DNA of 64,000 nt, from NCBI GenBank assembly GCA_029204045.2, contig CM055072.1:11441223-11505222 (forward strand), in the 5' to 3' direction. Of this stretch, positions 10,330-20,407 are shown piece after piece. The stretch comes from Tillandsia leiboldiana (lineage: Eukaryota; Streptophyta; Magnoliopsida; Poales; Bromeliaceae). The notes under the pieces were generated by a model. That model saw nothing but the letters and a program-made list of their open reading frames with translations, ran no database searches and was not told the DNA's origin. Made by a program: the position numbers and the translations under genes. Within the stretch, counting starts at the first letter, position 1. The number at the start of each line of letters is the position of its first letter.

Positions 10330-11039
10330 AGCTATTAAGAAGTTGAGGAAGCAATGACTTGAGATTCAAGACGAGAATCATACTTAAAGATAAAACTTCA
10401 TGATCTCGAGGAGGAACGAGAACGTTTATTGGATAACAATAAAATCCTCCAAGGAAAAGATAAATCAATCGGAAACGATCGTTAATTCCCATATTAACAA
10501 GATTGATTTTCTAGAAAACAGTTTGAGGAAATTCATGTCACCAACCAAGCTTTGACCAAGCAAGTTCATCAGCTTAAATCCGACATACAAAAGCTTCCAA
10601 CCGGTTCGAAGAAACTTGATTGTATGTCTGGATTAGGTCAAACAAGCAAGGTTGGTTTGGGATTTAAAAGGAACCAAACTGTGAAGGCTTCAAGTTCCAC
10701 AACTAAATTGAAAGGAAGAACTTGTCACAATGTGGACTTGAAGGACACTTGATGAAGATGTGCCCGAAAAAGAGAAAGAAGAATTCTTCGGCAACTTCAT
10801 CTACCGAGCGAACTCAACGGAATCAAAAGACACATCAAATCAATGGAGTTCACTCAATCCACCAAAGGTCCGAGCCACAACATCAATCATTCAAGTGGAT
10901 CATTGCGAGGCAAAGACCTAAGGTGGACCAACAGTCAAAGCTGTCAACTCCCGGCCTCAATGAATCAAGACAACCCAAATTCGACGATTTTGGATTCGGA
11001 AAGGTGATATCTTTCCTTGTCTTAAGTTCTAAATAGCTT
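10330..11039 (+). pseudogene. Copia#1 distal gag remnant (coiled coil and second knuckle), broken
   Basis: Several short frames match the relatives' distal Gag. A stretch with KSDIQKLPTGSKKLD and LGQTSKVGLGFKRNQT (10552-10752) corresponds to the end of the coiled coil. Another, with CGLEGHLMKMCPKK (10722 on), corresponds to the second CCHC knuckle with its first cysteines shifted out of frame. Homology to pol stops here: no protease DSG, integrase or reverse transcriptase motif follows. Confidence 0.7.
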
Positions 11040-11439
11040 ATGACTGTATGTAATGCTTTGATTGGTTTTCCTTTCATATTTTTCTGAATCTCTGCATTAC
11101 ATGTTTTCAATGCTCTTCGTTTTTATGTTTTGTTTTTGAACAAAAGGGTTTTAACGAACAAGTGCATTGAATAAAAAGGGTTTCACTTTTAATCACTCCA
11201 ATTTAATTTTATATGACTTATCAACTTTACTTCATAATCATAATTCTTGAAGATATTTCATTATAGGAGTTTTTTGATAATTATATTCATCAAATTTTAG
11301 TAATCATGTGTGATTTTTAGATGCTTAATCTATCTCGGTTGTGTGAGTTCTTTGTGATAAACATGAGACAACCGATATACTAAAATTTGGGATTTAATTC
11401 TTTCACATAAGATATTGTATTTTCTTACAAGGGTAATGA

Positions 11440-11570
11440 AATGATTTGCAAAAGATGAGGAAAGAGTTACATCCAAAAGGAGTGTGAAAACTATCACCAC
11501 ATGTTGGAAAGAGCTGCCACCCCGGTTGTCCGGTTAGTGTGTGAAGCTACCACATGTTATGGATGCTTGA
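11440..11570 (+). repeat. Post-pol dimeric repeat with hairpin (Copia#1 copy)
   Basis: This segment is shared with Copia#2-#4 although the pol that precedes it there is missing here. Two related units alternate around GAAAGAG(C/T)T and ACCACATG words. A small hairpin CCGG-TTGT-CCGG lies at 11522-11533. Compared with Copia#2, one stem pair has changed from U-A to C-G. Confidence 0.65.
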
Positions 11571-12129
11571 AAAATATTTATGAAATTTTGTTTAGTTGAA
11601 GCATTCGGAGATTTAAATTCAAATTTCTTATTTTGAACAATCTCCTGGTTGGTATAAGGTGGGATAGTTGAAAGATGCTCAAAGAGCCACCCTTAGGTAT
11701 TTTAGTGCTTATCTCAAATTTGAAAGGGTAAAATTCAAAATTGATGTCATTTGGAAATCTCTGTAAGTCATCTTTGTAAATCCGCTACATCTTGATAGAC
11801 TTTGGATCTCAAGATTATTTTTGATGACTTGTGTTTGACGTATATAATATGAAAAACGGTTTATAATGTCTTATCTTTGTTTTCATGATTTCGGAGTAAA
11901 TCTTTTTAATTTTTGTAAAATTAATTGGATGAATGACATCTATGTGATCTCATATTATTTTCAAGCACTTAAATTGTTTTCTTGATGGAATACAAATCGG
12001 TAATTTGAAAGATTCAAAATTTGGATTTGTTTCAAGAATTTTTGTGATTTTTGCCTTCGAGGACCGGTACGAAATCTGCGTTTTTGTTATATACCGGAAC
12101 TGAGCTTTTATCTCTCTTTCTCTATGAAC

Positions 12130-13235
12130 TAATGTTGTTAGCTACCGTTTGGTTCGGGGATAAGAAAAATTTTGTTATACCGGTGATAGGTATAGATTAT
12201 GGTATTAGCAGGAATTAGTGTAAATTTGCGTTTGGTTGGTTTTATGAGTTATACCGGGTTAAAGGAAATTGTGTTTGGTAAATTATATAGGAATAAGGAG
12301 AATAAGATGAATAGGAAAAAATTGTGTTTGGTTGAGTATAGAGGAATAAGAAGAATTGAGAAGTGATAAATTTGTGTATTGACTATTTTGCCCTTTATGA
12401 TATAATTTATAAATAAAATAATTTATGATATTAATCAACCTAATAATAAATTTAAAATATTATTTAAAATAGTAAAAAATATTTAAAATTAAATAATAAA
12501 TAATTAAAAGTACTTAAAAATGATAGAAAATTATATATTAAAATGTTTAAAATTTTTGATTGTTTATCATTTTAAAAACATTAATCAATAGATAAGCAAA
12601 TTTTAATTTTTTCCTTTTAAAATTTTCTATCATTCTTAAATACTTTTTAATATTTTTATACTTTTTTAATAATAATCTAAATTCATTCTTAAATTTGTAT
12701 ACACTTTTAATAATAATCTGTGCGAAGTGGGTTGCCGCAGAGGGGCCGCAGAGGGACCGCGGCGCGGTGAGGTGGCCGCAGGGGGGCCGCAGAGGGGCAC
12801 GGCGCGGAGACGGGCCGCAGAGGGGCACGGCGCGGAGACGGGCCGTAGGGGGAGAAGGTAGATCAGAGAAGACGAAGAAGGGGGGAAGGTAGATCGGAGA
12901 AGACGAAGAAGGGGAGATGGTTGCCGCGGCGCGACCTCGGTTGCCGCAGAGGGGCCGCGACGGAGATGGTAGCTCGGGCGCAGGGGGAACGCGACGGAGA
13001 AGGTAGATCGGGCGTAGGGGTACCGTGAGGGAGAAAGTAGATCGGAGAAGAAGAAGCAAGGATGGAGAAGGTAGATCGGAGAAGAAGAAGCAAGGATGGA
13101 GATAATGGAGAAGAGGAGACAGTGGAGCAGAGTGCCTCGATCACCGTGCAAGAATTGGATTCTTGCCAATTCTGCCGAGTTCCATGTGGGGGTGGGAATT
13201 CGGATTCCGCCGAGTTCCATAGAGTTTGTTCTAAG
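12130..13235 (+). other. Unique block in Copia#1: AT-rich then GC-rich tandem repeats
   Basis: No counterpart is seen in Copia#2-#4. The left half repeats the word GTTTGGTT (about 12145, 12230, 12330) and is AT-rich, in the style of PIF/Harbinger-derived MITEs. The right half (about 12720-13130) is GC-rich, with tandem units such as GCCGCAGAGGGGCACGGCG (twice) and GTAGATCGGAGAAGAAGAAG (twice). I could not find matching terminal inverted repeats or a target duplication, so its origin is open. Long minus-strand frames here are repeat-driven and not convincing. Confidence 0.4.
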
Positions 13236-13380
13236 ACTGGTTCAAATGTAATTTTTGTTTATTGGATCTTTCACGCAAAGAAAGTCAATGTTTTGGTGAT
13301 GACATTGAGTTTCGATTTTTTGGTTTAAGATGAGTGTCTTGAGCGTTTTATGTATTTTTGGGTTTTGTCACGAAATTGCC

Positions 13381-14651
13381 AAAGGGGGAGATTGTTACGG
13401 CTTTTTGTGTTGGCATATTTCGTGAGTTGAGCCGGAGTCTTGAAGTGATCAAATTGTCAATCAGCAATTGAAGACTCAGAGAAGATTCAACAAGATCTCA
13501 AGTTGACACTCAGTGTTTTGAGTCTTGAAGATTGAAGTTGAAGAATTGTGGATCATATACATCAATCTCAAGGAAAATGGATTCGGATTGATCAGGTGCG
13601 TTTAACTAAATAATTTTGGTGATCCGAATACATTTGTGTAGTTTAGAAACACTTGGATAAGTTTTCATTGCTTAAAAATCAAAAACTGGACAAATTGGAT
13701 GTTCAGAGTCCGGATCAGAATTCCAGTCCTGAACCAGTCCGGATCAGAATTCCAGTCCGGACCCCGAACTGTTTTTTCAAGAAAATTGCTGAAAAAAAGA
13801 CGACAGTCCTGAACCAGTCTGGATCAGAATTCCAGTCCGGACTGAAATCCACGGTCCGGACCCCGAACCTTGTTTTTTTCAGGAATTGCTGAAAAAAGAC
13901 GACAGTCCTGAACCAGTCCGGACCGTCGTGAGGAAAAAATTTTGTTAAGTCAGTTTTTGATTCTTATCTCTTTCCAAAGGTTTCTAAACTATAAATAGAC
14001 ACTTAAGGTTTCTCAAGAACTACCGATTAATTTATAAAACACTTGAGAGCAACCCTAGAGGCTAGGTTTTTGTCGTTCTTCTTTATAGCCTCTTTTAGGT
14101 CAATTCGATGGTTCTTTCAAGAACATATCTTTTGTCGAATTGATCTAATCTTTGCTTAGAGATTCCATCCATGGTTCTTCAATGTTAATCTAAGCAAAGG
14201 ATCACCATCGAAGCCTATTTTCTAAATCGGCTGTTTGCGTCGTGGATTCGACGTGGCATCGTGGATTCGGTGTGTTGAAGGCGTTTCGTGGATTCAAAAC
14301 GTGTGCTCGTGGATTCGAGTGGCGTTCGTGGATTCGAACGTGTGCAGTGGACGTGCAATCAGTGGAGCGCAAGGTCCGAAAAAGTTGAAGGAGGGGTCGA
14401 GTCCGTGGAGTCGGTAATCACCTTGTTATTCTTCATTTTCTTAGTGGATTGTTATTGCGTGTTGGTCCCGTGGTTTTTCTCCTGGATTGGAGTTTCCACG
14501 TATATCTCGGTGTGCTATTTTTATTTTCCGCATTGGTTTTTATTTTGCACTGAGATTGGTTTTATAAGTATTACACCTATTCACCCCCCCTCTAGTTGTT
14601 TGATAGTACCTATTTAGATCCGTGTGGATCCTTAATATATAAAAACCAACA
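13381..14651 (+). repeat. Polypurine tract and 3' LTR of Copia#1
   Basis: AAAGGGGGAGAT (13381-13392) is the plus-strand primer site. The LTR runs 13393-14651, with a TATA box at 13990-13997 and a hairpin array from 14238. The third hairpin has lost one pair through a G-to-A change relative to the 5' LTR. Confidence 0.92.
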
Positions 14652-14656
14652 GTAGT

Positions 14657-14745
14657 GACTCCTGGGGCGAAGCGCCCGGCACCGATGGATGAGGGGCAGT
14701 CGAGTCGGCAGGGACCCTCGAGACCTCCACGATTCCATCCTCAGG
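14657..14745 (+). pseudogene. Continuation of Gypsy family-B gag
   Basis: After the second GTAGT copy the reading frame of the gag at 7790 resumes directly (VTPGAKRPAPMDEGQSSRQG). It runs 89 bases until the family-A element interrupts it at 14746. This is the low-complexity linker expected before the zinc knuckle. The rest of the element is not seen in the window. Confidence 0.85.
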
Positions 14746-15688
14746 TGTCACGCCCCGGGTGTAAACCAGAACCCGGGCCCGTCTACAGATCCGCCGTGCA
14801 CACGGAATTTCCGCGTACACGAAGCGCTGGTAACCTGCTCAGATAGAAGAAATACAATAATAGAGCAATAAAAACAGAGCTGAACTGAAAATACTACATC
14901 TCAGACCGAACTGGAAGTAAAAATACAAAATGACTGTAAAAATAAGGTACAAGTCCCTCTCCCAGCTCACCACAAATATACAACCAGCTGGCTAAAGCCA
15001 GACCCCAAAATTAAAAGTACAACTGTCAGAGATAAGATACATAAAAGGTACAAGTCTAGCTAACTCACTGTCAGGCCCACTGTCTAGCTACTCAACCGTC
15101 CTCTCTCCTCGAGCTGCCGCTATACCTCCAGCAGCACCCGCAGAAGGCTCTGCAAAACAAAGGAGAAGAAAAAGAAAAAGAAGAATGGGGGGTGAGAACT
15201 ACTAGTAAACCAGTAGCCTCCACCTAGTGGGTAAAGCCTCAAACTCTGACGTACCCACTAGGTCTACCAGAGGCAAAAAGGGAAGGAAGAGTGGTAAGTA
15301 ATGAAACTGCTAAGAATGAAGACAACCACTACTATGCCTCTAAATGTAATGTCCAAGGGTATGACTGTGTGTATGCATCAGAAATAGTATCTGTCTAAAT
15401 AAACCCAATCTAGCCATCAGTAAAAACTGGTACCGCCTACTGCCGCTCTCATCATCGGGCAAGTATAGCCGCGCCGATGTGATAGCAAAACTGTCCATAA
15501 CTGTCTGACCCCAGCCTCTAGAGGGGAACTCGAGGGGAGCGACCCACACGAGTAAAGCACCATCGGGCAATAACCGCGCCGGTAAGTTAAGAATCAAAAG
15601 TAGGACTGAATCACGACTATGCTAAAGTGGAACAAATCCCTCCACTAATAGAAACCCCGATCCCCCAATCTGATGCAAAGATAAACAT

Positions 15689-15872
15689 CCGGTCGACCGT
15701 CCAATGTCCGCGGTCGCCGCAATACCCCATAAGTCCAAATCTGATAAAATAACCAATATCTGGTCAACCGCCTAATCTCCGCGGTTACCACAATGCCCCA
15801 TAATCCACCATCTGGTAAATAATCAATATCCGGTCAACCGCCTACTGTCCGCGGTTGCCGCAATCCCCCCAC
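15689..15872 (-). repeat. Three tandem units of about 66 bp inside LTR1
   Basis: Three imperfect copies share ATCCGGTCAACCG, then TCCGCGGTTGCCGCAAT, then an AT-rich spacer. The same triple occurs in LTR2 at about 21642-21828, with single units in the fragment near 60605 and in the LTR near 63775. It lies downstream of the promoter, late in the LTR. Confidence 0.75.
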
Positions 15873-17164
15873 CAATCCATAATCGAGTCTAACCCGTCCC
15901 AGACTCAATGGCCTCAACTACAATATCCCGAACCCCTGCTCGAACCCGAGCAACAAGACTCAAAAGTCTAAAAGAGAAGGAGAAAGGAAACAATCATGGT
16001 TTCTCCTAAGTCAAATCCCAATATGATAGTGTAGCACTAAATAGTGGCCTATCTAGATGTTCATACAAGCATGCAAATGTCCTCAGACAAGATGAAAGAA
16101 AGTGAATCAAACAACAGTTCCACATGTGTATCGATTAATCAATCCGCATAGATATAACCATCATGCTAAAAACATCAGCTAACTACACATGTATATAATC
16201 CCTGATCCGTCATAAATCACCAAAGTGGTACCCGCACATAGATATGTCATCATATCCCAATAATTAATCCGTTTAACCCACTTTCATAAAATCTATGTGC
16301 TAACATGGCATGTTAATTATCACTCTTAAAATATCCCCAACATGCTAAGTCTACAATATTAGTCACAATGATAGGCTCACGTTTATCTCATTTAATCCTG
16401 CATGGTAAACAACCAATATGTCCAATAAAGGGCTTCTCTAATAAACTTAGTGAGCAAGTCAAAAGTAGAGGTATGCAACAACCACCCACCTCGAAAAGCA
16501 TGCACCACAAACCAAGAAAATACCCGCTGTCCTCTAAGCACACCGTCAGCTGAAACAGTATCCTACAACATCACATAAGTGTACACGGTGTAAAAACTAC
16601 AAGTCTCAAAACAGATTTTGCTGTTTTTATAATCAGCACGCAAAACGAGGAATTTCACCTCTGTCCCGAGCTCCAAAAATCCCAGAAAAATCACGGTTGC
16701 GTTCCTCGCAAAAATTAGCCGAAAATCGACTCTTGAATCGCCTCGATCTGATATTCCTACGCCGAGAAACAATTCGTCGAAGTTGCCGCTGTCCAAACAT
16801 CCAAATAGCAAAAGAGGGGTCAAAACACCTCGGGAATCGTGCCAAGGAATCGGAATCCAGAGAAACCATCAACACGGAAAACGAAGCCCTACCTCTCAGG
16901 AACACACCAGTGAAGAAATCGTCAAAAAAGGACTCCTGTACTGCGCAAGGGACTCCTCGGACTGAAATGCGACGATAACAGCCAAGATTGGGGAAAAAAC
17001 GAGGCACACTGTAAAATCCGGATCGCCGCTGTCGAACTTCCAGAAAATCTGGGAACGTACCACGAGGTAGAAAAATTAGTGAGGAACAACTTCTCTTCAA
17101 TGGCCTCTCTCAGGTTCTCTCTCTATCTCTTGGGAAAAACAGAAGAAGAGGGGAGGGGAGGGCC

Positions 17165-18106
17165 TATTTATAGGCCCACAAAACAATTGGGAAAATTCCC
17201 TTTAAGTCCCCAGTTTCGGGCTGCTACAGTGCGGCCCGGCCCATTTCGGGCGTGAACAGTGCGGCCCGGCCCGGAATTTTCCGGGCGCGCACAGTGCGGC
17301 CCGGCCCAGCCCAGCCCGCACACGGGATCCTGCCCTGTCCAACCGGTCGTCCGACCCAGCCCAGGGCCCGCCACGTGTCCGCCAAACAGGCGGCAGCCGT
17401 GCGGCCCAACGGGGAAGCGCCACGTGTCCCCCGTGATTGGCGGCGCGGTGGGCGCGCCCGCCAATGGCGCGGCGACACGTGGCCCGCGCCCGACACGGCT
17501 GTCGGCGACCACCGCCGCCCACGCGCGCCCACGTGCGTACGGCCGCAGACCCGCGGCTCAGCGTGCACCGCGTGCACGAAGACCATCCAATCCCAGGCCG
17601 CCACGTGGCCACCCTGGTCCATGCACCGGCCGCACCACTCCGTGAACCGCGTCCACTGAACCGACCCAACCTCGCGATGCCACGTGTCCCGCCTCCGGCG
17701 CACACCGGCCCGTGGACCGCGCACCTGCCCGCGCACCCGCGCGCCTGCCCGCGCGCTGCCCGCGCCCGCGCGCTGCCCGCGGCCGCTCCGCCGCCTGCCC
17801 GAGCCCATCCGCCGCGCTCCGCCGCTGCCCGCCGCCGCCGCCGCTCGCCGCCGGCGGCCGGAATCACTGTTCCGGCATGAACAGTAACCGGTTGCGCAAA
17901 ATGTCGAGTAGGTAGTCCATTTTAACCGTTTTCGCGCGCTGAATCCGAATTTGATGTCCGATTTGCCAAATTCCGCCTCTAAAATTTGCCGAATGCACCC
18001 GGAAAAACGTTCTTTTGTCCAAACTTCGCGCTGAGCCCAATTTTAATATCCATTTCGTGCGAGACCACTTCTAAAGATCCGACGGAGTCCACCGATCACC
18101 CACGTG
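17165..18106 (-). promoter_or_regulatory. Family-A LTR1 promoter: seven G-boxes and TATA
   Basis: CACGTG at 17372, 17421, 17476, 17530, 17602, 17681 and 18101, upstream (minus strand) of TATAAATA at 17172-17165. Flanks are often GCCACGTGTC or ACACGTGGC. The same set is repeated in LTR2 (split by Copia#2) and LTR0. Confidence 0.7.
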
Positions 18107-18232
18107 ATCTATTTAAGCCCGAAGTTCAACACTTATGTCCAATTTGTGCACACACACCTCCAACACACAAAACAGGCTCCCAGAAGCCACCAATAACTCC
18201 ACCACAGCTCTGCAGAAATCCAGGTCATCACA

Positions 18233-19018
18233 TCCTCCCCCACAAAAAGAAAGTTTCGTCCTCGAAACTAAAGTCGTTCCTCAATACAGAATCTCAACCA
18301 AATAGAGGGGATAAATATCCAATCATCCACCACTCAAGCTCCCAAGGCTGACAAATACCTTCTCCCGAGACGCGATGCAATCCTCGGGTCTCTAACTAGA
18401 ACAAAATAAAGACGAGCACTCTAGGAAACCGCACCACCACCACAAGAGTACAGCGGGCTAATTGCTAGAGCTACCAAGTAGTCTGTACCGGCAAAACATC
18501 CGCTCCACCTAGGCCCCCGGTAATCTAACCACCAAGTCCAAAGGCATAAAAGTTCAGTCCGAGTATCACCGCGCTCCCGGGGTATTTCACAACCACGCTA
18601 GCCAAAAAGGCTGCGCACCCACGGCGGAACACTCGTCCCGCACGCGAAGTCGAAACAAAAGAGGCAAAGATAGCCCCCAAGTAACCACGGCACACCATCT
18701 ACACCTGGCCTAACCCCTCCCCAGGAGGACCGTCCTCGCGGCACAATCAACCGCCGCGAAAAGAAGAAAACCGAGCCGGCCAAACCGTCCTAAGTACTAA
18801 AACCAAGTCCAATAACTTGGTTAAGACCATCAGGTCTACTGGTACTATCGAGGACTCAACTGCACCGGGCAGGACCAACAACACAACCCCACGTGTCAAA
18901 GAGCGAGAATATGAACCTCCCGAAAACTAGGTAACCGTCCTACCCCCTAACCCATGCAAGGAAGTGAATACACCCCTAACAAATGACTAGGATGCTCAAG
19001 TGCAATACAATGCAAAAC
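18233..19018 (-). other. Polypurine tract and 3' non-coding tail of int1
   Basis: The minus-strand tract GGGGGAGGA (18241-18233) abuts the 3' LTR. The remaining sequence up to the gag-region stop shows no pol homology and no conserved frame. The pol genes have been deleted cleanly after the first codons of the protease region. Confidence 0.8.
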
Positions 19019-20407
19019 CTAATGCCGGTCAATAAATAAAATAATACCTGTTACCACAAGGTCGGCTGCTGTAAAATCCTTCACCTGAGCAGCGTAAACC
19101 CGACCGCTCTGAGCCGGCGGCCGATGATCCGCAGGGTAAAAAGAAGGTGATCCGCTCGCTGGAGCATAAGACCGCTGAGCTGACAGCTGCTGTTGAGGCG
19201 GAAAAGGAGCCGATGCTGATGAGGGTGCCGCTGAAGTCGAAAGGGGGCACGAAGCTCGAATGTGACCCGACTGTCCACATTTATAACAACGACCCCACCT
19301 CTGATCGCAGGTGTGCGACAAGTGAGATCCTCCACAGAATATACATCTGTCTCTGTCGCGAAGCCGTGGCTATCCTGCCGACTGCTGGATCTGTATCTGC
19401 TGCTGCGATCCCTGCTGCTGCCGCGATGGCCTCGGGGATCCACTAGGCTCTCGCTGCTCCGCACGCCCACGGCTAGATAAATGAGGCTGCGGCGGTCTCC
19501 ACGAACTAGTCTGTCCCTCATCCTCGGGTACTGGTCGTTTCCTCACGAAACTCTGTGCGACCATCCCGCCTCGCCTTGCCACCACCGTGCCGCCTCTCTC
19601 CACCCATTGGGCATGCTCGACGGCCTCCTCAAGGGTCTGGCGTCGCTGTGCATGCACTAGGGTATAAATCTCACTGCGGAGGCCTGCCTCGAATAACTCA
19701 ACCTGATGTGGGCCATCACGGGCGACCAAAGGAACGCAGTTAAGCAACTGCATGAACTCCTCGTGGTTAGCCTGAACCAGCCGATCACCCTGCTGGAGGT
19801 TCTTCAAATCATCCTCCAGTTTCCTCTTCACGCTGGTCGAAAAGTAGGTATCTGATACCATCCGCCGAAACTCGGACCAGGGTAACTGTCGAGAAATCTG
19901 AAACTCCCGTGGCTCCACCCGTTGCCACCAAAGATTTGCATCTCCCTCAAGGCAATGTACCGCCATATGAACTCTGTACCTCGGGTCGACGAAGAAATCC
20001 CTGAAAATCTTCTCCATCGCTGATAACCACGTCCCAACCTCCCACGGCTGCATGTCCCGTCCCGAGAACCTAGGCGGTCCGCGCTGACAAAACTTGACAA
20101 GTTTGTCGGCGATATCCTGCTCCTCAGCCGGGGTCAAAGGCTGGGCCACTCCCCGAGCCCCGCTACTCGATGATGGCGCCGTCGTCACAAGTGGTACCAC
20201 TGGTGGTGCCGGGGTCTCCAAAACTGTCGGTGGCGGCGCCTCTCTCTGCGCCAGTAGCTGCTCAATCCGCTGCTCCTGCCGGCGGTTGTTCTCAGCCAAT
20301 TGGGCCACCAAGGCCCTCAACTCATCAATCTCTGAAGGTCCAGCCTGCCCTGGCTCAACAGGAGGTGTAGGGGCACTCCGGGTAGGAATCCGACGTCGGG
20401 GAGGCAT
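19019..20407 (-). CDS. gag: Family-A Gag with in-frame amber before the zinc knuckles
   Basis: The ATG at 20407 (MPPRRR) opens a 345-codon frame ending in TAG at 19372-19370. The same frame then stays open to 19019. The first part has a Gln/Glu-rich coiled segment (about residues 25-50) and the Retrotrans_gag capsid domain (about 95-270: PPRFSGRDMQPWEV, WWQRVEPREF, VELFEAGLRSEIYTLV). After the TAG come two knuckles, CIFCGGSHLSHTC and CYKCGQSGHIRASC, then DFTAADLVVTG, the usual start of the Gypsy protease region, which ends at once in a stop. The capsid part could be made as is; the RNA-binding part needs readthrough. The same TAG is present in the other two copies (36880-36882 and 2178-2180). 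No pol is present. The predicted splice acceptor sits immediately before the ATG. Confidence 0.85.

Larger units (their letters stand above)
7791..14651 (+). mobile_element. Copia#1: complete gag-only Copia element, 6.86 kb
   Basis: Complete plus-strand element flanked by a 5-bp target duplication GTAGT (7786-7790 and 14652-14656). The 5' LTR is 7791-9047, the internal region 9048-13392 and the 3' LTR 13393-14651. The LTRs begin TGTTACG, end CCAACA and differ by roughly two dozen bases by eye, so the insertion is fairly recent. It has a primer site and polypurine tract but only gag. Protease, integrase, reverse transcriptase and RNase H are missing, and about 2.3 kb of non-coding DNA takes their place. 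It must be mobilised by relatives such as Copia#2-#4, whose leader and tail structures it shares. Confidence 0.93.
14746..18232 (-). repeat. Family-A LTR1 (3' LTR), complete, 3487 bp
   Basis: On the minus strand it starts TGTGATGACC (18232) and ends GGGGCGTGACA (14746). It aligns with LTR2 at a constant offset of 5955 bases up to the Copia#2 insertion point. A TATA box lies at 17165-17172 and a G-box-rich U3 at 17173-18232. Confidence 0.93.

Noticed and set aside
12547..13220. Minus-strand frames of 170 and 184 codons in Copia#1.
   Set aside because: Produced by the tandem GC-rich repeats; composition is repetitive Ser/Pro/Arg, and no start context or family similarity is visible.
12130..13235. 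A defined PIF/Harbinger MITE.
   Set aside because: The GTTTGGTT words are suggestive, but no matching terminal inverted repeats or TTA duplication could be found by eye.
16633..17100. A 155-codon minus-strand frame starting about 65 bases after the LTR1 TATA box, open also in LTR2 (22588-23055).
   Set aside because: It is open in both copies, but the roughly dozen protein differences look unconstrained, the frame is not kept in family B or in the LTR at 61168, and it runs across the conserved splice donor. Probably a chance frame in recent copies.
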